Below are positions 7,298 through 14,143 of a stretch of 45,610 nucleotides of DNA, in pieces. A program made the translations under genes and the position numbers. Source of the DNA: Deltaproteobacteria bacterium. GTDB lineage: Bacteria; Myxococcota; UBA727; JABDBI01. Under the pieces are notes generated by a model. That model had not been told where the DNA came from. It saw only the letters and a program-made list of their open reading frames with translations, and searched no databases. Position 1 is the stretch's first letter, and every line of letters begins with the position of its first letter. The DNA is taken from the NCBI GenBank assembly GCA_016764955.1, contig JAESQZ010000056.1:1-45610 (forward strand), read 5' to 3'.

Positions 7298-7857
7298 CAC
7301 GATAGGTTTTTGCCTCCGCAAGTTATACATTTCTTCCCCTTGAAAGTTGCTCCAGGACCACACTTGCAAGCTCCAATTAGAACTCCTGCAGTTCCTTTTA
7401 GATCTTTGACTTCTTCTTTATTCAAGGATTCCATGAAGGTTAGCAGTTCTAATTCTGGAATTTGTTTTCTCCAGGCGTTTCTCTCTGCTTTTGAGTGAGC
7501 TTTGCGTTGTCCAAATGGATCATAGATTCCTTTCTCATCAAAGTAGGGACATTCAGATAATCCTTCAGTCTCTAGGCCTGTTTTTTGGTTTCTTACTTTG
7601 ATGTGAGCTCTCCAGAACCACATTGTAGTATCTTTTGGATCATCTTTTTCTAAATTTACTTCTGAATGGATTGTTTCTAATGGCTGCTCTTTTTGTGACA
7701 TCTTCAAAGTAATAGCTTTGAGGCCAATGAAAGTTAATTCCATTTTTCCTTGAGATGTTTTGTATGCCATTTTCTTTTTGAGTTCTTCAGATAGTCCAGC
7801 TATTTGTTGCTCATCCATTGAATCCATGATAGAGAATTCAGATTTTTCAATAGACAT
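7297..7857 (-). CDS. Candidate single-strand annealing (Rad52-like) protein
   Basis: 186 residues. The central part (WFWRAHIKVRNQKTGLETEGLSE followed by YDPFGQRKAHSKAERNAWRKQIPEL, roughly residues 80-138) resembles the pattern of phage and archaeal Rad52/ERF-like annealing proteins: a beta-hairpin, then K-A-x-(S/T)-K-A-x-R-N-A-x-R. The C-terminus has C-x-C and CITCGG, a zinc-ribbon-like tail. If right, it would anneal single strands during recombination-dependent replication. The call is from pattern memory only; a distant match could be wrong. Confidence 0.4.
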   Translation of the reverse strand: MSIEKSEFSIMDSMDEQQIAGLSEELKKKMAYKTSQGKMELTFIGLKAITLKMSQKEQPLETIHSEVNLEKDDPKDTTMWFWRAHIKVRNQKTGLETEGLSECPYFDEKGIYDPFGQRKAHSKAERNAWRKQIPELELLTFMESLNKEEVKDLKGTAGVLIGACKCGPGATFKGKKCITCGGKNLS

Positions 7858-7973
7858 TAGGATTTATCCTCGTCAGTGTTCAGGAGTAAATCTTTGTTTA
7901 CATAGTCCTGGGTGTGTTCAATTGCTATCTCATCAAAAATCATTGAGAGAATTTTGTTTTCTTTGAAAGACAT
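7857..7973 (-). CDS. Tiny acidic protein in coupled chain
   Basis: 38 residues (MSFKENKILSMIFDEIAIEH...). The start and stop overlap both neighbours as TAATG, which is the main evidence that it is translated. Acidic and helical; no function can be assigned. Confidence 0.6.
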   Translation of the reverse strand: MSFKENKILSMIFDEIAIEHTQDYVNKDLLLNTDEDKS

Positions 7974-8116
7974 TATTTCAATACCTTCCTTAGAGTTTCA
8001 TTCACCACTTTGGAATAGCTGTATGATGTTTGATATTGTGTGATTTGTTTTGCTTGTTGCAGTCTAAGCATCTTGTCCAAATCATCATCTATCATGATTG
8101 TTATTCTTTTGGACAT
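7973..8116 (-). CDS. Ribbon-helix-helix DNA-binding protein
   Basis: 47 residues: MSKRITIMIDDDLDKMLRLQ, then YSYSKVVNETLRKVLK. This is the short RHH (CopG/Arc/MetJ) fold: a basic-hydrophobic beta-strand (KRITIMID), helix A, a turn with S-Y-S, then helix B (SKVVNETLRKVL). Such proteins bind palindromic operators as dimers. An operator-like palindrome lies at the head of the same operon (8685-8706), so autoregulation is a natural inference. The gene overlaps both neighbours by TAATG. Confidence 0.8.
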   Translation of the reverse strand: MSKRITIMIDDDLDKMLRLQQAKQITQYQTSYSYSKVVNETLRKVLK

Positions 8117-8214
8117 TATTGATTTATCTCCGCAAAATGCACTACACAAAATATCTTACCATCAAAATCAGCAAGGTCTTTTGTGCTTCCACATCTATAA
8201 CATTCATAGGACAT
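8116..8214 (-). CDS. Tiny zinc-binding protein
   Basis: 32 residues with YECYRCGSTKDLADFDGKIFC and VVH following, i.e. C-x2-C...C-x2-H, enough for one zinc knuckle. Both ends overlap neighbours as TAATG. Function unknown. Confidence 0.65.
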   Translation of the reverse strand: MSYECYRCGSTKDLADFDGKIFCVVHFAEINQ

Positions 8215-8321
8215 TAAATTTTTCTCCCCTCATAGTATGTGAAAACATGTGCATCTTGACTCTCAAAATTGAGTTGTTGATGTAAGTTTTGGAGAATTCC
8301 AAAGAAAGATTTCTTTGTCAT
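8214..8321 (-). CDS. Tiny protein in coupled chain
   Basis: 35 residues (MTKKSFFGILQNLHQQLNFE... ending TYYEGRKI). The start overlaps the stop of the upstream gene (TGATG) and its stop overlaps the next start (TAATG). No family recognised. Confidence 0.6.
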   Translation of the reverse strand: MTKKSFFGILQNLHQQLNFESQDAHVFTYYEGRKI

Positions 8322-8644
8322 CAGTTAATCCCCATCTCTCTAACAATTAGTTCTACTAATTGTTCAGCGTAGATGTCTGTGTGTCTGTCTTCTGCTTTTA
8401 ATGGATCATCATCTGTGTAAAAGTTCACGTTGTATGTGTCCATTTCTGTTACTGTTACCAAAATGCCTTTGAATTTGCTTGGGTTTTTTGGTAGTTTCAA
8501 GTATAATGCAGTTGTTGAAAATATACTTGGTTTGATTCCACTGTATGCAAAGAAAGGGAATCCGTTGACTTTACTTGCTTGGAGTTGTGAAAAAATCTCT
8601 TCAGCTTTGTAATTGTCTTTTGTTTGTATGCTTTGTGTTTTCAT
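8321..8644 (-). CDS. First gene of the early coupled operon, unknown
   Basis: 107 residues, alternating strands and helices (PFFAYSGIKPSIF, FKGILVTVTEMDTYNVNFYTDD, YAEQLVELIVREMGIN). The compact alpha/beta pattern does not match a family I know. It heads the chain 8644-7109 with a TATA-like TTATAAGC 30-37 nt upstream and GCCTAGATATG across its start, suggesting a near-leaderless mRNA. Confidence 0.65.
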   Translation of the reverse strand: MKTQSIQTKDNYKAEEIFSQLQASKVNGFPFFAYSGIKPSIFSTTALYLKLPKNPSKFKGILVTVTEMDTYNVNFYTDDDPLKAEDRHTDIYAEQLVELIVREMGIN

Positions 8645-8652
8645 ATCTAGGC
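8642..8652 (-). promoter_or_regulatory. GCCTAGATATG start-site element
   Basis: Minus strand GCCTAGATATG with the ATG being the start codon of the gene at 8321-8644; the match to the copy at 5450-5460 (plus strand) extends to GTTGCCTAGATATG. Confidence 0.4.
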
Positions 8653-8673
8653 AACATTACTAAAACATACTTG

Positions 8674-8681
8674 CTTATAAT
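8674..8681 (-). promoter_or_regulatory. TATA-like element of the early operon
   Basis: Minus strand TTATAAGC (gcttataa on plus; box 8674-8681) lies 30-37 nt upstream of the ATG at 8644, the distance expected for an archaeal TATA box of a leaderless or very short-leader mRNA. The operator-like palindrome lies directly upstream. Confidence 0.5.
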
Positions 8682-8684
8682 CCT

Positions 8685-8706
8685 TTAGTTTAAACTAACG
8701 TTAGTT
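8685..8706. promoter_or_regulatory. Overlapping palindromic operator
   Basis: Two perfect 14-bp palindromes overlap: TTAGTTTAAACTAA (8685-8698) and AACTAACGTTAGTT (8693-8706), giving three alternating TTAGTT half-sites. The block sits directly upstream of the TATA-like element of the operon at 8644. It looks like a binding site for a dimeric regulator; the RHH protein of the same operon is the obvious candidate. Confidence 0.65.
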
Positions 8707-8747
8707 ATAGGTAATGCTTAATAATCATTCAATACCACACTAATCAT

Positions 8748-8818
8748 GGGACTCAGGTGTACGGAGCATAATCAGACTGAAAACTTGAGAGGTTCGGGTT
8801 CAACTCCCGAGAGTTCCA
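8748..8818 (+). tRNA. tRNA-like gene, anticodon GAA (Phe), with weak D arm
   Basis: The acceptor stem GGGACTC/GAGTTCC pairs 7 of 7 (one G-T). The T arm TCGGG-TTCAACT-CCCGA is perfect with a canonical TTCRANY loop. The variable loop is 5 nt and the discriminator is A8818. The anticodon loop CTGAAAA (8777-8783) gives anticodon GAA, with 4 of 5 stem pairs. The D arm is poor: GTGT/GCAT around a 5-base loop, two pairs being wobble. At 71 nt it is a little short. No CCA is encoded. It is the only gene on the plus strand. It may be a functional tRNA-Phe, a degraded one, or a tRNA-derived site. Confidence 0.6.
8765..8785 (+). repeat. Direct repeat, copy 1 (tRNA D/anticodon region)
   Basis: AGCATAATCAGACTGAAAACT; 20 of 21 bases recur at 8859-8879. 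Confidence 0.75.
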
Positions 8819-8848
8819 ACCGATAATTTTTATAAAAAATAGAAAAAA

Positions 8849-8866
8849 ATTGTGCAAAAGCACAAT
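8849..8866 (+). repeat. Hairpin ATTGTGC-AAAA-GCACAAT
   Basis: A perfect 7-bp stem with a 4-base loop, leading directly into the second copy of the tRNA-derived repeat. Confidence 0.6.
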
Positions 8867-8879
8867 CAGACTGAAAACT
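8859..8879 (+). repeat. Direct repeat, copy 2 (tRNA anticodon-arm duplicate)
   Basis: AGCACAATCAGACTGAAAACT repeats the tRNA segment at 8765-8785 with one mismatch, including the GAA anticodon loop. No T arm or acceptor follows, so it is a partial copy. Confidence 0.7.
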
Positions 8880-8917
8880 ATAATTTCTATGAGGTACAAA
8901 GTTAAAAAGATTCATGC

Positions 8918-9031
8918 CTAAGAATCCCTCAAATATTTTTCATAATCTCTTTTTACTGCTTTTTCATCTGTTTGATTAACAAATCTTTGAATAAAATTTC
9001 TTTTGATTTTTTTATGAGACATTCGTTTCAT
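8918..9031 (-). CDS. Tiny basic protein
   Basis: 37 residues (MKRMSHKKIKRNFIQRFVNQ... ending YEKYLRDS), strongly basic and helical. Its ATG overlaps the TGA of the upstream gene (ATGA). It is the last gene of the operon that includes the PP-loop enzyme and HerA-like ATPase. Perhaps nucleic-acid binding; not recognised. Confidence 0.55.
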   Translation of the reverse strand: MKRMSHKKIKRNFIQRFVNQTDEKAVKRDYEKYLRDS

Positions 9032-9219
9032 TTTGAATAATTCCTGATAATTTCTTGAACATATTCCTCAGCAGTGTCTTTAGCTGCCATCTCATAAGCT
9101 CTTTTTCTAACTTTAGCTATAATTATTTGAGGATCAGTAATGTTTTGAGCAATACATGAGCTAACTATTCCTCTTAATTCTCGTAGTCTTCCCCCTCTGA
9201 TTTCATTTGGTCCTGCCAT
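9028..9219 (-). CDS. Small helical protein, unknown
   Basis: The start is placed at the ATG at 9219, which overlaps the TGA of the upstream gene (TGATG); an earlier ATG inside that gene is less likely. The 63-residue product MAGPNEIRGGRLRELRGIVS... is predicted all-helical with a conserved-looking IRGGRLRELRG start. No family named. Confidence 0.6.
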   Translation of the reverse strand: MAGPNEIRGGRLRELRGIVSSCIAQNITDPQIIIAKVRKRAYEMAAKDTAEEYVQEIIRNYSK

Positions 9220-9896
9220 CATGAAAAACCATTCCCACAAACATCATCAGTTCTTTTGTTTTGTTTGATTAGTCTCATGCCTTTAGCATAATGTTTAGAT
9301 TGTTTCTCTAGTTTTTTGCACATTCGGTATAATTTAGGATGCTTTTTCTTGATGTAATCCCATCTTAGAAGACTATTGAAAGGGCAAAAATAACAACCTG
9401 ATTTTATCACATAAGGGAATCCTTTCTCAAAGATGTATCTCTCACAATCTAATCTATCCATTTTCCAATCAACTAAAGGATAGTGTTTTGTAATGTAATC
9501 TTCTTTAGCTGTTCTGCATCTTCTTGTTTCTGCTACATCAATTCCAATGTACTCATTAATTTTGAATCCTTTGTAGATTGTTTTGTAAAATTTATGAATT
9601 GGTCCTACTTTAAAATCCCTAGTACACCAACGTTTGAACATGTCTGGAAAAACTTTTCTTGTAATGCATTTATTGAATAGAGTTACTAGTCCAAAGTTTC
9701 TTACAGTTTTGAAAGGAATATCTTTTTTCTCTAAGAATTTTTTCATATACTCTACTGTATTGTAAGTTTCAGGAAGTTCTCCTCCAGTATCAGCAAACAC
9801 TACTTGATCAATTGGAATTTTCTTTTCAATCATTTTTAGAATCATTGCAGTAGAATCTACTCCTGCTCCATAGGATGCTATGTTGAGTTGTTTCAT
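9219..9896 (-). CDS. PAPS-reductase-like PP-loop enzyme (adenine nucleotide alpha hydrolase)
   Basis: 225 residues. The PP-loop SYGAGVDSTA (residues 8-17) binds the pyrophosphate of ATP or PAPS. It is followed by VFADTGGELPETY and RWCTRDFKVGPI, then GIDVAETRR, YPLVDW and GCYFCPF. This is the phosphoadenosine-phosphosulfate reductase family of phage type, also related to DndC of DNA phosphorothioation. The three conserved Cys suggest a thiol or Fe-S chemistry. Possible roles are sulfur handling for the host or a sulfur-based nucleic acid modification; the sequence does not decide. It overlaps the small membrane-like gene upstream by ATGA. Confidence 0.85.
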   Translation of the reverse strand: MKQLNIASYGAGVDSTAMILKMIEKKIPIDQVVFADTGGELPETYNTVEYMKKFLEKKDIPFKTVRNFGLVTLFNKCITRKVFPDMFKRWCTRDFKVGPIHKFYKTIYKGFKINEYIGIDVAETRRCRTAKEDYITKHYPLVDWKMDRLDCERYIFEKGFPYVIKSGCYFCPFNSLLRWDYIKKKHPKLYRMCKKLEKQSKHYAKGMRLIKQNKRTDDVCGNGFS

Positions 9897-10051
9897 TTGT
9901 AAGTCACCATAATAGAAATATAATATCCTCGAATAGCTGGTTTGAAATTGAAAACTCCGTTTCGATTAAACCATGTGATTGATGTTCTCTTTTTTTGATA
10001 GAGTTTTCCAATAGATAAATAAAATCCAAATATTCTAATCCAAAAATTCAT
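9893..10051 (-). CDS. Small aromatic protein, unknown
   Basis: 52 residues (MNFWIRIFGFYLSIGKLYQK... with ITWFNRNGVFNFKPAIRGYY). Its start overlaps the stop of the HerA-like gene (TAATG) and its stop overlaps the PP-loop gene (ATGA). The N-terminal 15 residues are hydrophobic enough for membrane association. Function unknown. Confidence 0.65.
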   Translation of the reverse strand: MNFWIRIFGFYLSIGKLYQKKRTSITWFNRNGVFNFKPAIRGYYISIMVTYK

Positions 10052-11808
10052 TATGGAAACATCTCCTCAGAAGCTTTGACTTGACCTTTAGATTCTGTAG
10101 CTAGACTCAAATCAATTAACATCTTTACACTTGAACTAAATCCTCCACTAGTAGGAGAATATCCTGTAGCCTCTGCAAGTTCAGGTCTAGTCAGAGAGTT
10201 TATCGGATCATAATAGATGTTACACAAAAAATCTAATACCTTAGATGAACATGCTCCAAGTTTATTCTTCCAATGATTTAGTAAATCTTCATGGTTTGTA
10301 GGAACAGGATCTAATCCTCCAGCTCTTTGAATTCCTGCAGGAGTAGGAGTAATTGTTCCATTTTCTTCTATGTATCCTGCATCTCTAAGATTTTTGATTG
10401 ATGTGCTGTAACCGCCTGAAGTTGGCCTATATCTTGAATAAACTGCAAGATGTTTTCTAGTCATGGGTTTGTTAAACTCTACTAATTTTTTCAAACAAGT
10501 TTCAGCACATTTGTTTAAAATAATTTCATCATCATTTAGAGATTCAACAGATACAGAATGTGATTGAAAATTATTCACAGTCCTTGGAATTATTCCCTCT
10601 TCTTGAATTTGGTTTGGTATAGTTGGTTTTTCTATCTTTGTTTCAATTGAAAGAGCTTTGTTAATTTCATTTACTGCATGATCACAAGTATCAAAGATTT
10701 CATTTTTGGATTTATTGATTTTAACAAAACCCATTTTTAGAATTTTAAGTAATGATCTCTTATCATGTAATTCTTGAACAGTTGAAATGAATTTTACTGT
10801 AGCCTCATCAAATCCTTTTTTGTATGCTCTGTTTAATTCTCCTGTATCTTGTTTAATTATGGGTTGATTCTTTTCAGATTGTCTAAGTTTTGTTTGTAGT
10901 TCTTGTATTTTTAATTGAAGCCCTTCCTTTGTTTTTAGATCCTGTTCTACTTCTAAATCCAATTCAGAGAAATTTGTTAATAATCCTGTGATTTTCTTTT
11001 TGTTTGCTGGAATGTATTCTTTAATATTTCCAAGCTCCTCATGAGATGTTTTAGTTTCATAAGCTTTGACTAGAACATTATCATCAGCAATTGCAGGACC
11101 AAAGGCATAGAATTCATGCTTTAGTTTTCTCAATATTTTAGTATCTTTAATTCCAAGTTCTTCTCCTGCTCTTTTTCTATCAATATCTAAGGCACATCTA
11201 CCAATGAATTTTGTGTTGAGTTCAGCAGCTACATCTTTGTTTAATTTTGAAATTCTCTGAGTGGCTCCAATTAATCCATAACCTCTTTTTCTTCCTCTGC
11301 TAGCCAAAGCTGCAACTGCAGCAAGTGATTCTGAACGTCCAGACTTTGATTCAGGAGCAAATATATGAATTTCATCAAGCCAAATGAGACATTGATGCCA
11401 TAGAGTTTTTGGAAGGTTAATCAGTGCCTCACAAAATAGTTTTACAAATCTAATCCTTTCAAATGGATTTAGTTCATACAAATCAATTATAACATCTGCA
11501 CCTGTCTCCATGATTCTTTTTGCCAATAATGCAGCATGTTTAGAATCAATTTGGATATCAGCTTGTGGTCCTTTACCAACAAGTAAGAAAGAATAGTGTT
11601 CTCGTAAAGTTGGAAATTCTCCTTCAGGATCAATAATTATTTGTTGAACTTTTCCATGAGCTTCTTCAATTCCTTTTCTCATGGCATGACTCTTTCCTCC
11701 TCCAGAATTTGCTTGGAGTAATGCTCTTGATTTTATTAGTTCTTGAAGATTTACAAGAATTGGTTTTTTCTTTTCTACATCTAAGAAAATTCGTAGCCAA
11801 TCAGTCAT
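10051..11808 (-). CDS. HerA/FtsK-like ATPase with two C-terminal winged helices
   Basis: 585 residues. Walker A ANSGGGKS (about 33-40), Walker B LIWLDEIHIFAPE (about 141-153) and the following SRGRKRGYGLIGATQR mark a HerA-type hexameric DNA translocase/helicase. A coiled coil follows at roughly 280-340. The C-terminus has two similar winged-helix units built on YRPTSGGYSTSIKNLRDAGYI and YSPTSGGFSSSVKMLIDLSL. No other replicative helicase is evident, so it may drive virus DNA unwinding or segregation; packaging is served by TerL. It is the longest gene in the early block. Confidence 0.85.
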   Translation of the reverse strand: MTDWLRIFLDVEKKKPILVNLQELIKSRALLQANSGGGKSHAMRKGIEEAHGKVQQIIIDPEGEFPTLREHYSFLLVGKGPQADIQIDSKHAALLAKRIMETGADVIIDLYELNPFERIRFVKLFCEALINLPKTLWHQCLIWLDEIHIFAPESKSGRSESLAAVAALASRGRKRGYGLIGATQRISKLNKDVAAELNTKFIGRCALDIDRKRAGEELGIKDTKILRKLKHEFYAFGPAIADDNVLVKAYETKTSHEELGNIKEYIPANKKKITGLLTNFSELDLEVEQDLKTKEGLQLKIQELQTKLRQSEKNQPIIKQDTGELNRAYKKGFDEATVKFISTVQELHDKRSLLKILKMGFVKINKSKNEIFDTCDHAVNEINKALSIETKIEKPTIPNQIQEEGIIPRTVNNFQSHSVSVESLNDDEIILNKCAETCLKKLVEFNKPMTRKHLAVYSRYRPTSGGYSTSIKNLRDAGYIEENGTITPTPAGIQRAGGLDPVPTNHEDLLNHWKNKLGACSSKVLDFLCNIYYDPINSLTRPELAEATGYSPTSGGFSSSVKMLIDLSLATESKGQVKASEEMFP

Positions 11809-11978
11809 GATTTTGGTCCACCCTCTGAAATATTCATTTCATTTATTGGATGCCAATTAGGACATCCTCCACATTTTGCAAACAGTTTTCCATCAGGTGA
11901 AATCATATAATTTTCTGGATGCTCTAACATGTTGTTTCCAATGGAACGTAAAAGATCATTGTCAAAAGATGTGATCAT
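11805..11978 (-). CDS. Small protein with CxxC motif
   Basis: 57 residues: MITSFDNDLLRSIGNNMLEH..., then KLFAKCGGCPNWHPINEMN. CGGCPNWH may be half of a metal site. Start and stop overlap neighbours (TAATG and ATGA). Not recognised. Confidence 0.6.
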   Translation of the reverse strand: MITSFDNDLLRSIGNNMLEHPENYMISPDGKLFAKCGGCPNWHPINEMNISEGGPKS

Positions 11979-12172
11979 TATAGTTTCACTCCTAATTCAC
12001 TAGCTTTCCTAAATCCTGGACCATGAAATTTCCCTGAAGCTGGAACTTTACTAAATCCACAATTGGAGCATTTGTTGGTTATAATGTTGAAGGTTTTTCT
12101 TTCTGATAATCTGTATGATTTAGTTCTATGTTGAGTGCATCCAGTAGGGCAAAAAATTAAATTATCTTTCAT
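11978..12172 (-). CDS. Small zinc-ribbon protein
   Basis: 64 residues with FCPTGC near residue 8-13 and NKCSNCGFSKVP near 33-44: two Cys pairs about 25 residues apart, a zinc ribbon. Start overlaps the upstream stop (ATGA). Likely nucleic-acid binding, role unknown. Confidence 0.65.
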   Translation of the reverse strand: MKDNLIFCPTGCTQHRTKSYRLSERKTFNIITNKCSNCGFSKVPASGKFHGPGFRKASELGVKL

Positions 12173-12597
12173 TGTGGTTTGACTCCTGCTTTTACTAGTG
12201 CATCAATGATATCATAGAAATCATCCCAAGTAATTTCATGTTCTTTTTTAGAATCTAGATAGAAAATTCCTTTTTTTCTACAATCATAATCATCAATTGT
12301 TATGTATTCATGTCCTGCAGCTCTAACCAACGGACCAAAAATAGTTCTAGCTTTGCGTGCTGCCTTTTCTCCATGTTTGTAATTTACTTCAATTACAATA
12401 TCTTTTCCATTGTTTCTTCTAAGGACTAAATCAAAATTATGATTTCTAACTTCTTGGTCTAGATGAATAAATTCTATAGGATCTATCATCCATTTGATAT
12501 TTACTTGAGATTCAATTCCTACACAGTCAATTAATCTAAGCATAATTTTTTTAGATAGATTTTCTCCTCTACCAATGAATCTAGAATTATCACTCAA
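12169..12597 (-). CDS. PD-(D/E)XK-like nuclease candidate
   Basis: 142 residues. The core VRNHNFDLVLRRNNGKDIVIEVNYKHGEKAARKA (about 51-84) has the D...(hydrophobic strand)E-x-N/K layout of restriction-endonuclease-fold proteins, with an upstream E in DPIEFIHLDQE. The usual E-x-K is E-V-N, with K two residues later (YKH), so activity is uncertain. It sits in the early operon next to DNA-processing genes. Could be a resolvase-like or degradative nuclease, or an inactive relative. Confidence 0.45.
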   Translation of the reverse strand: MSDNSRFIGRGENLSKKIMLRLIDCVGIESQVNIKWMIDPIEFIHLDQEVRNHNFDLVLRRNNGKDIVIEVNYKHGEKAARKARTIFGPLVRAAGHEYITIDDYDCRKKGIFYLDSKKEHEITWDDFYDIIDALVKAGVKPQ

Positions 12598-12799
12598 TCT
12601 TATCAGCCTCCATGTGAATAATTTCAGTTAATTTTTTGCCATCTTGTTTAGAAACACAGTCAAGAATTAGTGAGATTAGTCCTGAGAGTGAGCCAATGCC
12701 CATAACGGAGAAATTCCTTTTTCTAGCTTGATGAAAGTCATGCCATTTGTCATATACAATATCTCCAATAGTTAGAGTAGTGAATCCAGGCTTAGGCAT
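12590..12799 (-). CDS. Small putative DNA-binding protein
   Basis: 69 residues starting MPKPGFTTLTIGDIVYDKWH and then GIGSLSGLISLILDCV. The layout 'GF.T(L/V)TI.d.vyd...GI.S.sg' is one I recall from small thaumarchaeal proteins with an N-terminal beta-strand and helices, reminiscent of ribbon-helix-helix regulators. Overlaps the nuclease candidate by 8 nt. A regulator role is inference. Confidence 0.5.
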   Translation of the reverse strand: MPKPGFTTLTIGDIVYDKWHDFHQARKRNFSVMGIGSLSGLISLILDCVSKQDGKKLTEIIHMEADKIE

Positions 12800-12882
12800 T
12801 ATTTTTCCTCCTCAAAATCGTCAAGAGTAGTTCCATCATGATCAGCATTATTGGTTTTTTTTCTCTTATCTAGAAAGCTCAT
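12799..12882 (-). CDS. Tiny charged protein
   Basis: 27 residues (MSFLDKRKKTNNADHDGTTL then DDFEEEK). TAATG at its end and ATGA at its start tie it to both neighbours. Basic N-terminus, acidic C-terminus; role unknown. Confidence 0.5.
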   Translation of the reverse strand: MSFLDKRKKTNNADHDGTTLDDFEEEK

Positions 12883-14051
12883 TGTCCTTTCCTCACAATT
12901 TGATTGCCATGACAAAGAACTCCAGGAGTTTTTACTCTAGCGTATAGTTCAGCATAATTTCTTTTAGGATACATTTTCTTGATCATATGCCAAAGATCAG
13001 GTTTCTTGGAATGTTCAGATCTTAACTCTTCAATTATGCTAGAAAATAATTTTGCAGGAACAGGCATTTCTCCCTTGATAGCCATTAGGAGATTTTCATG
13101 TTGATTTCTATTCCAAGAACCTACTCCAATCTTTTTCTTATTCCAAACAAATTCCTGTTTTACTTTGAACCCTGCAGCATCTAAAACAGCTTTGTAGAAT
13201 GGAATTGGATATTTTACATCAATGGATTTATCTCCAACTAGTAAATTATCAATTTTAATTTCAACTTCTGAATATTGTATTGATGGACTCATCCAGAAAA
13301 ACATTATGGCATTATCAGCAGCAGCTAATTTGCTAAAGTCCTGAATGAGTTCATCAATTGTCATTGTAGGATAATGTGTTTCAGCAGCTCCTCTTCCTCC
13401 TTTGTCCTCATATCCATAAGGCACATCAGCTAGGAATACATCAGAAATTGTTTTTGGTAATGGAACCTTTGGAAGATTTCTATCTTTCCTGGTTAGTTGA
13501 GTGTGGAGAGTTGTGATTTTTGTTTCTCCAGTGTAGAGTTTTTTCTTTTGTTCAAGAGTAGCATTACTATGAATATGTAATGCTCTCTCAAAGGTTGTAG
13601 TAGACATGTCAGCTTCTTTAGCTGCTTTAGCTGTAGCTTTACCCTTAGCCTCTTTAGATGCTAAGGTTCCAGATTTTTGTCTGGATTCAGCTTGAACCAC
13701 TTCTTTTTCATAGGTAATTAGAGATGCTTCAAATTTTTGATATTTACTAAGATGTCTTCTCTTGAGATTCATTGAGTTGATGTAATCTATTTTTTCCACT
13801 TCAGAATCAAACTCCCATTGTTCGTATTTGATATCATCAATTCTTTGTTTACCTAGAATTTCATCTCTAGTGTATCCGTCAACTAGATTCCAATCCTCAT
13901 CAGCACAAACAGGTTTTAGTTGTCCTTTGGATTCCATGTCATCATACATTTTGTTAAAATCTTTTTGAGTAGGTCTAGGAGTTATTGATTTATACAAATC
14001 ATTATGAAGAATTTCAGAACGTGAGATAGTTCCTGATTTGATTAGTTTCAT
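12879..14051 (-). CDS. ParB-like domain fused to MT-A70-type adenine methyltransferase
   Basis: 390 residues. The N-terminal half is ParB/Srx-like: ITPRPTQKDFNKMYDDM, LVDGYTRDEILGKQ (about 56-69), then a helical linker with HTH-like segment. The C-terminal half (about 200-390) is MT-A70-like: ADVPYGYEDKGGRG, HYPTMTIDELIQDF, FFWMSP, FVWNKKKIG, HENLLMAIKGEMP, EHSKKPDLWHMIKKMYP. MT-A70 enzymes methylate adenine N6. The expected DPPW motif is DVPY (209-212), so Val replaces the first Pro. It probably marks virus DNA against host restriction or for packaging. It follows the D12-type methyltransferase gene closely. Confidence 0.82.
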   Translation of the reverse strand: MKLIKSGTISRSEILHNDLYKSITPRPTQKDFNKMYDDMESKGQLKPVCADEDWNLVDGYTRDEILGKQRIDDIKYEQWEFDSEVEKIDYINSMNLKRRHLSKYQKFEASLITYEKEVVQAESRQKSGTLASKEAKGKATAKAAKEADMSTTTFERALHIHSNATLEQKKKLYTGETKITTLHTQLTRKDRNLPKVPLPKTISDVFLADVPYGYEDKGGRGAAETHYPTMTIDELIQDFSKLAAADNAIMFFWMSPSIQYSEVEIKIDNLLVGDKSIDVKYPIPFYKAVLDAAGFKVKQEFVWNKKKIGVGSWNRNQHENLLMAIKGEMPVPAKLFSSIIEELRSEHSKKPDLWHMIKKMYPKRNYAELYARVKTPGVLCHGNQIVRKGQ

Positions 14052-14143
14052 TTTGTAAACCTCTCAAATCCATTACATATTTTGTAAAACAAATAACAAA
14101 TCAAAATTGTCCAAGTAGTTGCAGTTACAAATTCTTCAATCAA
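14048..14143 (-). CDS. Tiny single-membrane-span protein (TTG start)
   Basis: 31 residues with one hydrophobic helix (TTWTILICYLFYKI). The TTG start overlaps the TGA of the methyltransferase gene (TTGA), and the stop overlaps the next start (ATGA). Coupling is the main support. Confidence 0.4.
   Translation of the reverse strand: MIEEFVTATTWTILICYLFYKICNGFERFTK

Noticed and set aside
7298..7369. Longer start for the zinc-ribbon gene at 7109 (ATG 7369)
   Set aside because: It would lie inside the upstream gene in another frame; ATG 7297 overlaps the stop as TGATG and begins the conserved-looking part.
8748..8818. Integrase attachment site at the tRNA-like gene
   Set aside because: The integrase is about 10 kb away and no duplicated tRNA 3' end is seen; only the anticodon part is duplicated.
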